A DNA stretch of 64,000 bases, from the NCBI RefSeq assembly GCF_963662255.1, contig NC_085046.1:101325324-101389323 (forward strand), written 5' to 3'. The notes under the pieces were generated by a model, which saw only the letters and a program-made list of their open reading frames with translations, was not told the origin of the DNA and did no database searches. The DNA is from Cinclus cinclus (lineage: Eukaryota > Chordata > Aves > Passeriformes > Cinclidae). The position numbers and the translations under genes were made by a program. Shown here one piece after another: positions 53,268 to 64,000 of this stretch (the first letter of the stretch is position 1; every line of letters begins with the position of its first letter).

Positions 53268-56200
53268 GAAAATGCAGAAAATTCTTACCTACATTAATGA
53301 ATCTTCCTTTTGGTTCTACTGTCATGCACAGCACCGGGAACATCATGTCAAATATTGCAATGCTAGAAAAAGACGTTTTGCTGCTGTAGTTGACATAGTT
53401 TCAACAAAAGCTGAGGGCTGAAGATTTCTGTCCACCACAAAAGTAGCCTGACATACATATTTCAGAAACAAAGTACATACAGACCATTTCTAGGTGAAAG
53501 ATGTTTCCACTCATACACTAATGATTTTGTTGGCAAGACCTAGACTATGCTTTTTAATATTATCAACATTTGTTTCAGTTTCTCTCTTCCACTTCAGTCT
53601 GCTTCTTTCTTCCTTCCTTCTTTCCATTCCTTCTAATTCTTCTGCTGCTCCCACTGCAGCACTGCTCTGGAGGCTCCTGGCAGTCCTGTCCTGTAGGTCC
53701 GTGAGTCCATGAGACTTTCATGTGACAGCTCCTTGGACCCTGATCCAAGGGTCTGAGCCCTGCTTGCTGGGGTTGCCAGAGGGGCACTGGTGTGACACAT
53801 GCACAGTGCTCAGCCAGCTCCCTTCTGACTGGCAAGAGGATGCTTTGATGGCTCATCTGGGCACACCAGGAGCTCAGCTTGGCTCAGCTAGTGCTGACAA
53901 GGCAGGCACTTCCCCCACTAAATCTGACAGCCTAACAATACAGGTTTAATACTAAGGAGGACAATTTTCTCATTAATATTTGCTTGACTAGTCTTATGTC
54001 TTCTTCCTTTTCTCTTCCACTTTTCATCTCCCATGTAAATCCAACCTGCTTATGACATATTCCCATCCATTTTCCATTTTCTCTTCTTTTTCTCCACAAA
54101 CACTCCTTCAATTCTCTTCCCTAAAGTAGCAGTGGCCAGGCACAGAATGGTTGAAGCCCTAAGTGATTACTGAGCTCCTGACCCCTCACTAACACAGCTT
54201 TGTATGGGGTAAAATGGGACAGAAGGGGACATGATGGGTCATGCACTGAGGAGAGAGGTCAAGGTGCCAGCCACGGCTGAGACACTTTATAATGAGGAGC
54301 TTTTAAGGGAGATCAAAGATGATCTCCCTGTCCAGATGTGCTACGGTTACAGTGTGCCAGAGGAAGAAGGACACTGGCTTATCTTTGCAGAAGCTCCTCA
54401 AAGGAGATTGAGGGGATCTAAGGAAAGAAGGAAAGCATAACGCTCTGAATGGCCCAAGTCAAGGCAGGACAGATCTGACTCCCAGCTGAGTTACTGCCTG
54501 GTGTGCAGCATTTGAGACATGAGGTTTGGCTGTCCCACACACCTACCCAGATTTGCATTCTACCTCTTATTAATGTTAATTACTCTTATGTTTTACTATA
54601 AGAGGGAAATGTGGACCTTAAAAGGCACACTGCTTTCAGAAAGCCATTACTGCAGCATAACCTCCTCCTCTTCTCATGGTAGAGTTTGGACACGTTAGAC
54701 TTTCTCTGAAACCACTGACTTGCTAAAGCCTTTTTAAAAACTGAAACATACAAAAGATCTCTATATTAATTCATCAGGAATTCAGTTTCTAGATGGCGGC
54801 TGATTAGAACTGGATGACTGATTCAGTTAAAGAACCCTGATCCTGTTGATCAAACTGATAACTGATGTACTGTAGGGACTGCTTTTTCACCTATCCAGAG
54901 AGAAGGCACCTGGAGGCAAATGCCTAATTTTAATTTAGACCCCTTAATCAGATCAACCCCTCTTTTTTTTGTTGTTTTTGTCTGTCAAACACTGATATTT
55001 ACTTATGACACCTTCTAGAGCTGTGCAGTGCATATAAAAATTTGTCTTATTGCAGAAAAACTAAGTTCACTTTTTACCGCTGGCCAAATTGCATGCTGTG
55101 TCCATTAAGGAGGAAAAGAGAAGCTCAGCTGTTCAGAACAGCTCCCTTCCATCCTCCTTTGAGTTTCATTATCAATGACATTTTCTATTTCAGCAGACAC
55201 CTAAACTTTCCTTATGAGCTTCCAGCACAGCCTGGCACAACAGCCACTATTTAAATCTCTCCTATACAAATACATTTTATCCATAATTTTTATCTTATGA
55301 CCCAGGAAGACATAAAACTTAATTTACTCATTAACCTTAGCTTTCTGAAACTGCAATTACTGCCCTGTGCACAGTCAGTAATTGAATTGAGAAGAGGTAG
55401 CATGCAAATGCCAGCCAGGGCTAGCTACTGCTAAATAGATAATCCTGCATTCTCACTAAACTTGCATGTGTCACACTGACAGCAGGTAGAAAAGCAGAGT
55501 GTTAGAAAGAAAAATGCACAAAGTGGCATTTGCAGGGATTAAGGAGATGCAAAAGACCAGACTCATAGGAAACCACTCAGTGGGAATACCCATTATATTA
55601 GCTTAGGTTTACGATTACAGCTAATAGCATGCAGTTATTACTTTTGCATTGAAAACCATTTTCTGAGTGGATGGTTTTGCCACAGAATCAGATCTTTCCC
55701 CCCTGCCTTTTGTAATACAAGATGCTGGCTAGCATTTTATATAGCAGTATCTCCTGCTTCAGCTGTCATGAAAGAGATGAAGACATTACAAATAAGGACT
55801 GGCCTAACAGAATGAGATTCAACTTGAAGTGTGCTTGTCTTTCAACATTGTTACTTTCCATTTTTTTCCCCTGCCACTGAAGCATGAGTGTATGCTTATT
55901 CAGGCTTGCAGACAGTGTTTTTCCATTTTCCAGATGGATCTATAAGTAGATAACCCTGGTCTCTTCCAGCTACATTTTGTGTCTCGTCATGGCCCTTGCA
56001 GAAGTATCTCACTGGTTGCCTGAGTGCATTTATCCTGGAACCTCATATCCCTCTCACATTTTACATGTTTTGTTTAGCTTTCTGGTTCCAGTTCTAATTT
56101 TTTAATTTCTTCCTTCACTACTGGGAAATGTTCCAGTAAGTTAAAAATGCCACTTAAAAACTTGACTCACCATGGTTCTGAACCCATACAAGGCATACCT

Positions 56201-57994
56201 ACATTAGTATTTCCATTCAGATCAGGACCATTCCCTCCTGCTGCACTTTGGTTCATGTTACAAAACAGTGCTGGAGGACACAAAGAGGATTTCTACTCAA
56301 GGAGTCTAAAGCAGAAGCTGCTCTTCAGGAGCACGGGTAACAAATTCCAACTGCTATTGGCAGCCACTGCCCAAGGCCAGACTACAACAAGCCCAGAGCA
56401 ATCCCTTCCCTAGCAAGGTCCAGCACCAACTCATTTCAGCAGAACTGCTCATTTTGGATCACATACTTGTTAAGATTGACATAGCATCCATAACATAAGC
56501 ATACACAACCTTCTCCTGTTTTAATTTGGTGGTGCTTTGCAAGAGGGCACCTACAGAGGATCTACAGCTATGCATACAAAATAGCAAGTTATTTTGCTAA
56601 TCTTTTTGTTATAAGTGATGCCTCTTTAACCTGATGTTTATTACAGTAGTTGTCTGGTTCTCCTCTTTGGCTGAACTTGTCTCAGACTGACTGGTAACCT
56701 TGGTTTAGCTTGCTTAGCTGTAGCTTTTTTTTATTTTCCTAATGTCCAGACAGCTACTCCCCATTCTATGTACTTTCACTTATTTTAATCACACGATGTA
56801 AAAGTTTTTATAGAGACAATGGTGGCAGCTGGTTATTCTACAAAGAAAAATGTATTTAGGACTCACACATACAGCACCCAGTGCAATTATAAAGGAATAA
56901 CAGCAAGGCCTTCAAAGTTGTAATACTGGATGTGGTCTAGACAAGAACAGGCCTGCGTTGTTAAGAGCAGGCTTGGAATCACACTAAGGATGCAAATACT
57001 CATCAATGGTAAATTAAAGATAGTCACAACTTGGAGCTGGGCAAAACTAATGTTAGGAGCAAAAGAGAGCAGAAAGCATTATCCAACACATGTAAAATGC
57101 ACTGTACATTATAAATGCGATGCACTTGCAGACCAGTGGAAAAAAAAAAAGCAAGGTCCATTACAATATCAGCAAACATGAAAACAGCCCCTAGTGGAAA
57201 CTACAGTGAGGAACAAGTTGCCAACATCACATTTGTCTTGGCAAGGAAAAGCAGGAAACCCAGTCATCAACACCACACCTCACTCAGTGTGCATTTCACG
57301 TGTGCATGTGCTTGTGTGCATTTCTCTGCAGGAGTTTAAATTGATTATTTTTCATACAGTCAGAAGCATTAATTTAGTTGGATAATAGGGATTTTGAAAT
57401 TTCATAACTGGATCTTGCATTTTGCAAGATCTTGCAAAATCTTAGTAACTGTATGTTGCATTTTATTTAAGCCTACAAAAATGTCAGTTACATGAACATT
57501 AAATACTTGGCTTCTCAAATAAAGCATGTCCCCATTTTTACTTATAACAAGACTTTGAGAGTAACAAAATTATTTCAATTAAGATGCATTGTGTTGCCAA
57601 TTTAAGTAATCCTTCTCTGGATACACAGAATTCACAAAAATCTGCAAAAGGGAGTTATTTTGATATAGATTTATATCTAGCACCATTAGTGCTGGATGTT
57701 AAATATTACCAAGCTTAAACTTTTAAATGTGTCAATGTGGAGATTTTCAAAGCTTTTGAACTGCTTTTAATCTGCACATAAGGTGACAGAAATAGCGTAA
57801 CTTGCCTGTGCTTTCTTTGGAGTGGTGACTATACATGTCTGGTACAAAACCCAGCCTTTTTTTCTTCCCTCCCACACACATTCCACCGAGAAGAATTCTC
57901 TAAGGGACACTGGAGTGACATCAATCTGGGATAGTTGACAGATACTGTAATCAAAGGATATAAGTCACGTAGAATAATAATATTGTGGATCTAA
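53268..57994. other. Intergenic DNA, no gene recognised
   Basis: AT-rich sequence with no identifiable exon or transposon. A perfect palindrome at 57419-57440 is listed separately. Confidence 0.65.
57411..57440. repeat. Overlapping perfect palindromes built on TTGCAAGATC
   Basis: Positions 57419-57440 form a 22-base perfect palindrome centred on ttgcaagatcttgcaa. Its left half also pairs with 57411-57419: arms gatcttgca and tgcaagatc separated by a 3-base loop. The same half-site therefore occurs three times in 30 bases. The TTGCAA core is reminiscent of a C/EBP half-site; function is unknown. Confidence 0.9.
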
Positions 57995-58500
57995 GAATAT
58001 CTGTTATAGCCAGCCATCACAGACTGCATGAAAAGGGAGATTTGGTTGATTTAATTTACCTGGATTTATAAAAGCCATTCTACACATCTCTCACTGAAGG
58101 CTCTTAGAGATACTAAGATGCCATGGGAAAAAAGTCCTCTTCTGGATAAACTGTTGATTAAATGATAAAAAGGTATTGTGTAAACTGATGCTGAAACCAC
58201 ATTTTTGAATGCAGTTCTGGCCCTCCTGAAAAGAGATAATAAAAGAAAAGATGTACAGAGGAGGGCTGTATGGATGTTTAAAGGTATGAAATGCCTTCAG
58301 TAACAGGAACAACTGAAGATAGCAGGACTTGCTAAGACTGCAAAGGATATGACTGATGGAAACACTTGATACAAGATCTTAAAATTATGGGAAGTTATTT
58401 TACCACAGAAATGGTAGAAAGGAAACAATTGTCCTACTGTTTGTTCCTGTAAGAGAATGCTGGGGGATTAAATAAATTAGCAGATGATAAATTCAAAATT
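57995..58500 (+). mobile_element. Ancient CR1-like LINE relic
   Basis: Near 58045 the plus strand encodes VDLIYLDL, a stop, then KPFYT, a broken form of the VYLDFSKAFDT motif of CR1/L3 reverse transcriptases. From 58200 it continues with the distal part of such elements: gcagttctggccctcctgaa, gatgtacagaggagggc, ggatgtttaaaggtatgaaa. The middle of the transcriptase is missing. High divergence suggests an old insertion. Assignment is from memory of consensus order and the edges are approximate. Confidence 0.6.
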
Positions 58501-60552
58501 AAAAGGTTCTTTTTTCGCATAGTCTATTTTTTATGATTTAGTGCATACCACCACAGTATATTGAAGATATCAGTAATCCACATGGGTCTAAAAAAATGCA
58601 AGCAATTGGCCAAATTATTGAGAAAAAAAATCAATTTTGCTATTATGATTCATCACCTCAGGGACAGCAGAAGTTTACCATCAAGACTTCCTCCCCAGCA
58701 GGGGAAAAACTTTATTTTCTGTAAATCCATGTCTATTTTAGGATTGCAGTGGGGAAAAAGCTTCCATTTAATGTTTGTCTATAACACAGGGGATTAAGCT
58801 AATGAGGCTTGAGCAGCCCCTTCCATTTCCCTGCTCTTAAAAATCAAAACTGCACTGGAGCAAAGAAAGCAATGCCCTTATCTACAGGTCATTTCTGGCT
58901 GCAAATGGAAATTCTGGCCTCCTCTTTCTTCCAGTGGTTATTGGAGCTCCTTTGCATTTTGTCCTTCCCCCCTGACATGCCACTAAAACCCCATTAAGGG
59001 CAGCTGCAGCACCCTGTAAGAAGGACCACAGTCAGAAGCCTGGAGCATAAGGTAATTTTATAATTTGGCAGTTAACACATTTTGGCTTCCTTCCCTCACT
59101 GCCTTCCACTACTGCTTTCCCTCTTTCCAGGCAAGCTTGGACAACTCCATAAAGCCTGTGTTTACATGGCTACTGTGAATCTGCATCACTATCCCTGAGG
59201 AACAAAGCTGACTTCTTTCTTGAGTGTGGGCAAGCTTTTAGGGACCCAAACTGCTATGCCAGCTAGGGAAGGTGTCTGTGGCATTGTGTGTACTAACACA
59301 CTAAGATACACGTGGTAGATTTTATAATCCCTAAATACAACATAAGGGAGCTTTAGAAAACACGATAAGGAACTCAGAGTTAGAAGAAACTGCAACAAGT
59401 TTAATCTAAACAAGCATCTTAATTCCCTCATCACAACAAAAATCATAGCCAACAACAACCAGGATTCCTCTGTTCTAAGAACAAAAATAATCTTCAGGAA
59501 ATAAAAATAAAAACTTTTAACGAAAATAGAACTGAATATTTAGAACTATCTGTTAGGGTCTACAGGAAGCTGGATTCTTTTACAAGGGCTGGAACATGGC
59601 CAGACTGACAAAAATTTTGTTTTAATAATTTTGACCCTGTAATCATCTGTGACACAACAGTATCCTTGAGGAATAATTATTTGAAGCCGAACTCTGAAGT
59701 ACCTAGCATTAAGACAAAAAGTTTACCTTTACAATTTTGAGGAAAAACACCCTTGACAAGAGACAGTTTACCTATATTTTAGCCAGAGTTTGAAGGAAAA
59801 AGAATTTCACTCCTGGCCATCTAATCAAGTACAGAGAACAGATTCCCCAGGAAATTCTAACAATAGGAAAAAATAATATTATGAGTCCTGAGCAACAGCA
59901 AGGTAATATATCACACAGAGGGCGTTATGGTTTTGTGGGGTTTTTTTGTGTTTATTTTTTTTTTTTTTACATTTGATTAATTTATTAGGAAGTGAAGAAG
60001 GCGCATCTGGATATTTACTGATTTTCGAGTAAGTCTCTGAAGGGGATCCTTAAGAAGCACAACTTAAGATTGTATCTATCTATCATGATTGTATCATGAC
60101 AGATCGTATCTATCATGCAGTTAGCTAAGTGGAAGTTAGCTAAGAAAAGCTTTTCTATCACAAAAGATACTTAAGAAAATACAGTTTTGCATACAGAAAA
60201 TCAAGTGCTTTTCAAATGCTTCAGTATTTCCTTCCTTGTACCAAAACAACACACTCGTGCATTTCTTTGGCTGGATTTTCAGTGCCCACAGCTTTGGAAA
60301 AAGCAGGAGTTTTGACGGAAGAGGCGTTTGCTCAGGAGGAAGCAGGGAGAAGGAACAGACTCCTCCACTGGAGGAGCTTCGCTGACCCCTAATGGACGAT
60401 TCCCAGCAGTGCGCTGCCCTGGCAGGAATTCCCAGCCGTGCCAGAAAACCTCCCATTGACCAGCACTCCTCCTCTCAGCATTACACGAACTCTGGCATCT
60501 CAGCTTTTCGCTATTTAGTGTGAACTAAATATATTTATATATTGATTGTTAC
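58501..60552. other. Intergenic DNA, no gene recognised
   Basis: AT-rich sequence with short T runs (for example near 59957-59970) and a short TATC-rich stretch near 60073. I see no exon or named transposon. Confidence 0.65.
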
Positions 60553-60785
60553 TAATATAATATAATATAATATAATATAATAAATATAATATAATATAAT
60601 ATAATATAATATAATATAATATAATATAATATAATATAATATAATATAATATATTTATATATACAATTACTATCTATATATCACGTACTATATAATTATA
60701 TATTATTACATTTATATTGTATATTGTTATTATATTTAGCTAATATTATATATATATTTATTTTTATTTAACTGATATTTATTTA
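60553..60785. repeat. (TATAA)n array and adjoining AT-only tract
   Basis: About 100 bases of near-perfect TATAA pentamers with one interruption (taaatataa near 60581), followed by about 130 bases of irregular A/T-rich sequence with TATTTATATA motifs. It is likely to be length-variable and easily melted. Confidence 0.95.
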
Positions 60786-61839
60786 TCCCACCTTCGTATC
60801 TCACTGTCAGAAGTGTTCTGAGAAGCCCAAAGGAAGAGGAAGGTGAACAGTGTTTAATGCAGCCACTCTAACATCTAGCTAGGACAGAACAAATTCAACT
60901 CTTCAAAAACTAAAGCAAACTGGTTTTACACCTTTCTAGAAAAAATAAAAAATGTTAAGGACTGACATCTCTAACTGACCCATTTAAACTACTTTAAAAG
61001 GAAGGTGTGCAATGAGCACAATCAAGAATCTGTATAAAAGATGGTAGTAATTTGAAAGGCACAGTCAAAGTATCTGTGCCTTTTTTTCCCCGAGGAATGA
61101 CTATACCTGCCATCAGGAGAGCAATGAGACATCTCCCTTACAGGAAAAGGACTCTGCTTCAGCAAAACTGCTATCATTTCCACTGAGTGAGAAACTGCCA
61201 GCACGAGCAATGGAGAATGAATCCATGTTGGCTGGTGGAGTTTCTTTTTGTCTTTCATAGACTACAGAGATGAACTCATGGGAATGAACTCCCAATACAG
61301 AAAAGTGACCAAGCTGGAAACAGGCTGCATTTCCCATTCCCTGTCTAGAAAAGGTTTTTTTATTCATGTTTGTTTTGGTTTTTTTTAACCAGTTTGGTTG
61401 CTCTGTTCCTCTTTCCCTTTGCACCTTGCTTTCCTACCTGAGAAATGTACCTTCTGTAACTCTTCCAAAGTAGAGATTTTGGAGTGCAGAAGTAATGGCA
61501 TAGAACAAAAAGGGTCCCAGAGCTAATGCCTGCACTGACAGCCAGCAGAACAGCCTTGTTTAGCACCAGTCAAATAGCACCAGTCTGTAAGAAAACTGCT
61601 GGCTTCCAAGGATTAAATAAAAATCCTTGCCGAAGTCAAAAAGACCCACCGAATTTCAAATCCTGCTTAAATCTAGCACTTGAAGTAATGATCATTTTAT
61701 GGTATCACTTTCACAAATAATGGTAAAAGGCAAACCAATCCAGGCAAACCCTTTGCTGCCAGAAATTCCTGCCCCTTCAGTGTGGTAAAATAAGCAACAG
61801 ATTAAATTAAATTACATTAATCTCTAGTTAACAGAGCTC
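60786..61839. other. Intergenic DNA, nothing recognised
   Basis: No gene, RNA or transposon that I can identify between the AT tract and the CR1 copy. Confidence 0.6.
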
Positions 61840-62790
61840 CTTGGGAGACAGCCTGGAAGGGTAAAGGAGTCTAAGAAGGCTGGACATGCTTCCAGAAGGA
61901 AATCTTAAAACTGCAGTAGCAGGCCATCCCCTTGTGCTGAAAGATGAGCTGGCAGGGAAGAAGACTGGTCTGAAGACCAGTCTTTGAAGACGACTTTGGC
62001 TGAAACTCAGGAAAAAAAAAAGTTTATGACCTATGGAAGAATGGGCAGGCAACTATGGAGGACTACATGGATGTATTGAGGTTATATAGAGAAAATTGGA
62101 AGCAACAGGGCACAGCTATGAGTATTGCCATAGAAGACAATAAAAAACATTTCCATAAATACACCAGCAATAAAAGGAGGGCCAAGGAGAATTACCACCC
62201 TTTATAAGATGCACAGGTAAACATAGTGACAAAGGATGAGGAAAAGGCCGAGGGACTTAATGCCCTCTTTTTCTCAGTCTTCAATACTAAAGCCAATTGC
62301 TCTTTGGGTACCCAGCCCCCTAAGCTGGAAGACAGGGATGGGGAGCAGAATGAAGCCCTCACAATCCAAAGGGAAACAGTGACCTGCTACACCAGTTAAG
62401 ACCCACATGTCTGTCTATAGGGCTGGATGGGATCCAAGGGTCCTGAGGTAGCTGCTGCTCGTGTTCAATGGACCACCTTCTGTCATTTCAAATCCTGAGC
62501 TCAGTTTCACAACAAAATAGACATTGAGGTGCTGGAGCATCCAGGAAAGGGCAATGCAGCTGGGGAAGGGTCTGGAGCTCAAGGCTCATGAAGAACAGCT
62601 AAGACCAGGGGTTCTATAGCTGGGACAAAAGGAGCCTCGGGGGGGGGGGGGGGGGGGGGCAGGGGGGAACTTATTGTTCTCTAAAATTACCTGAAAGGAG
62701 GCTATAGCCAGTGGAGTCAGTCACTTCTCCCAAGTAACAAATGACAAAAAAAGGAGGAAATGGCCTAAAGTTATGCTGAGGTTTAATTTG
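61840..62790 (+). mobile_element. CR1 LINE copy with internal deletion and poly-G run
   Basis: Clear CR1 sequence in plus orientation. The first part (61840-62490) covers the region before the reverse transcriptase core: cttgggagacagcctggaag, atgagctggcagggaagaag, gggccaaggagaattacc, tgacaaaggatgaggaaaag, acccagccccctaagctgga. Near 62490-62505 it jumps to the distal end: gacattgaggtgctggagca, then gcaatgcagctggggaaggg, then ctacctgaaaggagg. So the transcriptase core is missing. A 21-base poly-G run replaces the usual sequence after ggagcctc. The typical CR1 3' tail is absent. The copy is inactive. Confidence 0.9.
62639..62659 (+). repeat. Poly-G run, 21 bases, inside CR1
   Basis: Twenty-one G bases followed by cagggggg. 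In the CR1 consensus this position is roughly ctcaggggagacc, so the run probably grew from the GGGG there. Confidence 0.95.
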
Positions 62791-64000
62791 GGTATTTTAA
62801 CTTCCAGTCCTTTTTTTCCCCACCTTCTTGTCATGTTTCTTCAACAGAAGTACCAAATGTTGACCTTAGTTGTGTATCTCTGCTCTGAAGGAGCACAGAA
62901 ATCTAGTGAAAGGAGGATTTGACTGTCACTGTTTCTCTAGCACACACAGCACAACAGTGCATAATTCAAGATGTCCTGATAAGACACTGGTTTCAGATTT
63001 TTTCTGTGTTATGACTATTAGACATGAGACATATTTCCACTGTTCCTATTTTCTGTTCACTTGTGAAGAAATGATCTGTTAACCCACTGGCTGAATGTCT
63101 ATTACAGTCAGGTCAAAAAGTTTAGGGACACAATCAAGTATTATTTCAGTCTCCCAACAGGGAATAATTTTAGTTTTGGTAAAAGACACAGTGCTAACTG
63201 GACGTAATACAATATAGGAATTTACTGTATTAAACCCTCATCACATTGAAATCAGTGGCAAGCCACCCTTTAATGATCACAATCTATCTAATAATTTCAA
63301 TATTTTATTATTTCTTTGATTCAAGAAAGTCAAGAAGCCCCCACTATTTCAGCGCTGATGATACTAACCAATTTCTGACACTTCTGTGATTTCTGCTTGC
63401 CATGCTCGCTTATCAAAATGCTCACACATTTATTTTGTCCATCATGAAGAACCAGGGACTAAAGGACCTCAGCAGCACCTGATGAGTTTAGTGGCAAAAA
63501 ACATTTTTGGCTCAGTGTTAGGAGGAAACAATCCCCACACACTTCCTTAAGAGTGGGAATGGCTCCCCTCTAACCAGGTCTTGTTAAGAACAGTGATCTG
63601 CTAACACAGATGTGTCAGTGCTCATCTTCCTTTTTTTTTTTCCATTCTGTGATCCTCGATGGTTGTGCAGACCATTCAAATATTCCACCATTAGATGCTA
63701 ACAGAGGTTGGGCTGACTGCTGGACTTCCATGAGACAACTGGTTTTCCCCCTCCCCTCATCACATCACTAATGCCTGCTGGGTGGAGCAAGGGCTTAAAT
63801 AAACTGGTTTTGATTCATATAAAAGCTGTAGAGATAAAATCAGGAGACAAAACCCTCTTCATAGTGTAATGGATGGAAAGCAAATAGGTTTCCTGAAAAC
63901 TTTATGATTTCCAATGAATAATAAAACACATTCAAGCATTCAAATAAATATGTCCTTCTTAAATGCAATAGTTTTTAATTTTTGGTACAAGAGACTGAGA
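62791..64000. other. Intergenic DNA to window end, nothing recognised
   Basis: AT-rich sequence with a short T run near 63631. A CR1-tail-like phrase (ccattctgtgatcctcg near 63643) stands alone without the upstream CR1 sequence, so I do not call it. Confidence 0.6.

Noticed and set aside
54231..54440. 69-codon frame starting MMGHALRREV, rather charged
   Set aside because: It looks more protein-like than most, but it is short, has no splice signals I could support and matches nothing I know.
63600..63670. CR1 3' tail-like sequence ccattctgtgatcctcg
   Set aside because: It is isolated, with none of the diagnostic CR1 sequence before it.
34909..64000. RAB12 exons, expected upstream of MTCL1 by human gene order
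   Set aside because: I saw no Rab GTPase motifs (WDTAGQE, NKxD) on either strand. The gene is probably beyond the window if the order is conserved.

Overview
The window looks like bird nuclear DNA, most likely from a songbird or other neoavian. It is mostly AT-rich and non-coding. Its repeats are CR1 LINEs plus two solo LTRs of kinds I recall from passerine genomes, and its one extremely GC-rich first exon is typical of avian genes. The species call is inference, and nothing suggests bacterial or viral origin.

The only protein-coding gene I can support is the 5' part of MTCL1 (microtubule crosslinking factor 1, also SOGA2/CCDC165) on the minus strand. Three coding exons are present: exon 1 at 34251-33376 (292 codons, disordered Pro/Ala/Gly-rich N-terminus ending at the start of a coiled coil), exon 2 at 22238-22014 (75 codons, coiled coil) and exon 3 at 20509-20351 (53 codons, coiled coil). 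All three junctions are phase 0 with GT/AG boundaries. Together they encode residues 1-420; the rest of the gene lies beyond position 1.

Layout from left to right: 1-20350 is the start of a long third intron (at least 20 kb), holding a CR1 LINE split by a solo LTR (about 9220-10577) and a perfect GGAGA pentanucleotide array (17498-17711). Intron 2 is 1.5 kb. Intron 1 is 11.1 kb and holds a GC/CpG-enriched patch (28740-29250) and a decayed CR1-like relic (about 32050-32360). The CpG-island promoter and 5' UTR lie around 33.1-35.0 kb, with a TATA-like box at 34900-34908 and two upstream ORFs, one overlapping the MTCL1 start codon. A second GC-rich block covers about 35.4-36.1 kb.

From about 36.1 to 64 kb the DNA is upstream intergenic sequence with no recognisable gene. 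It contains a 0.72-kb composite pyrimidine array (45826-46556), a minus-strand solo LTR (52694-53267), an ancient CR1-like relic (about 57995-58500), an AT-rich pentanucleotide tract (60553-60785) and a plus-strand CR1 with an internal deletion and a 21-base poly-G run (about 61840-62790). In human, RAB12 lies upstream of MTCL1; I found no RAB12 exon here.

I found no convincing undescribed system. The best leads are the overlapping upstream ORF at the MTCL1 start, the possible alternative promoter in intron 1, the two inverted GGAGA arrays of near-equal length, and a 22-bp perfect palindrome at 57419-57440.
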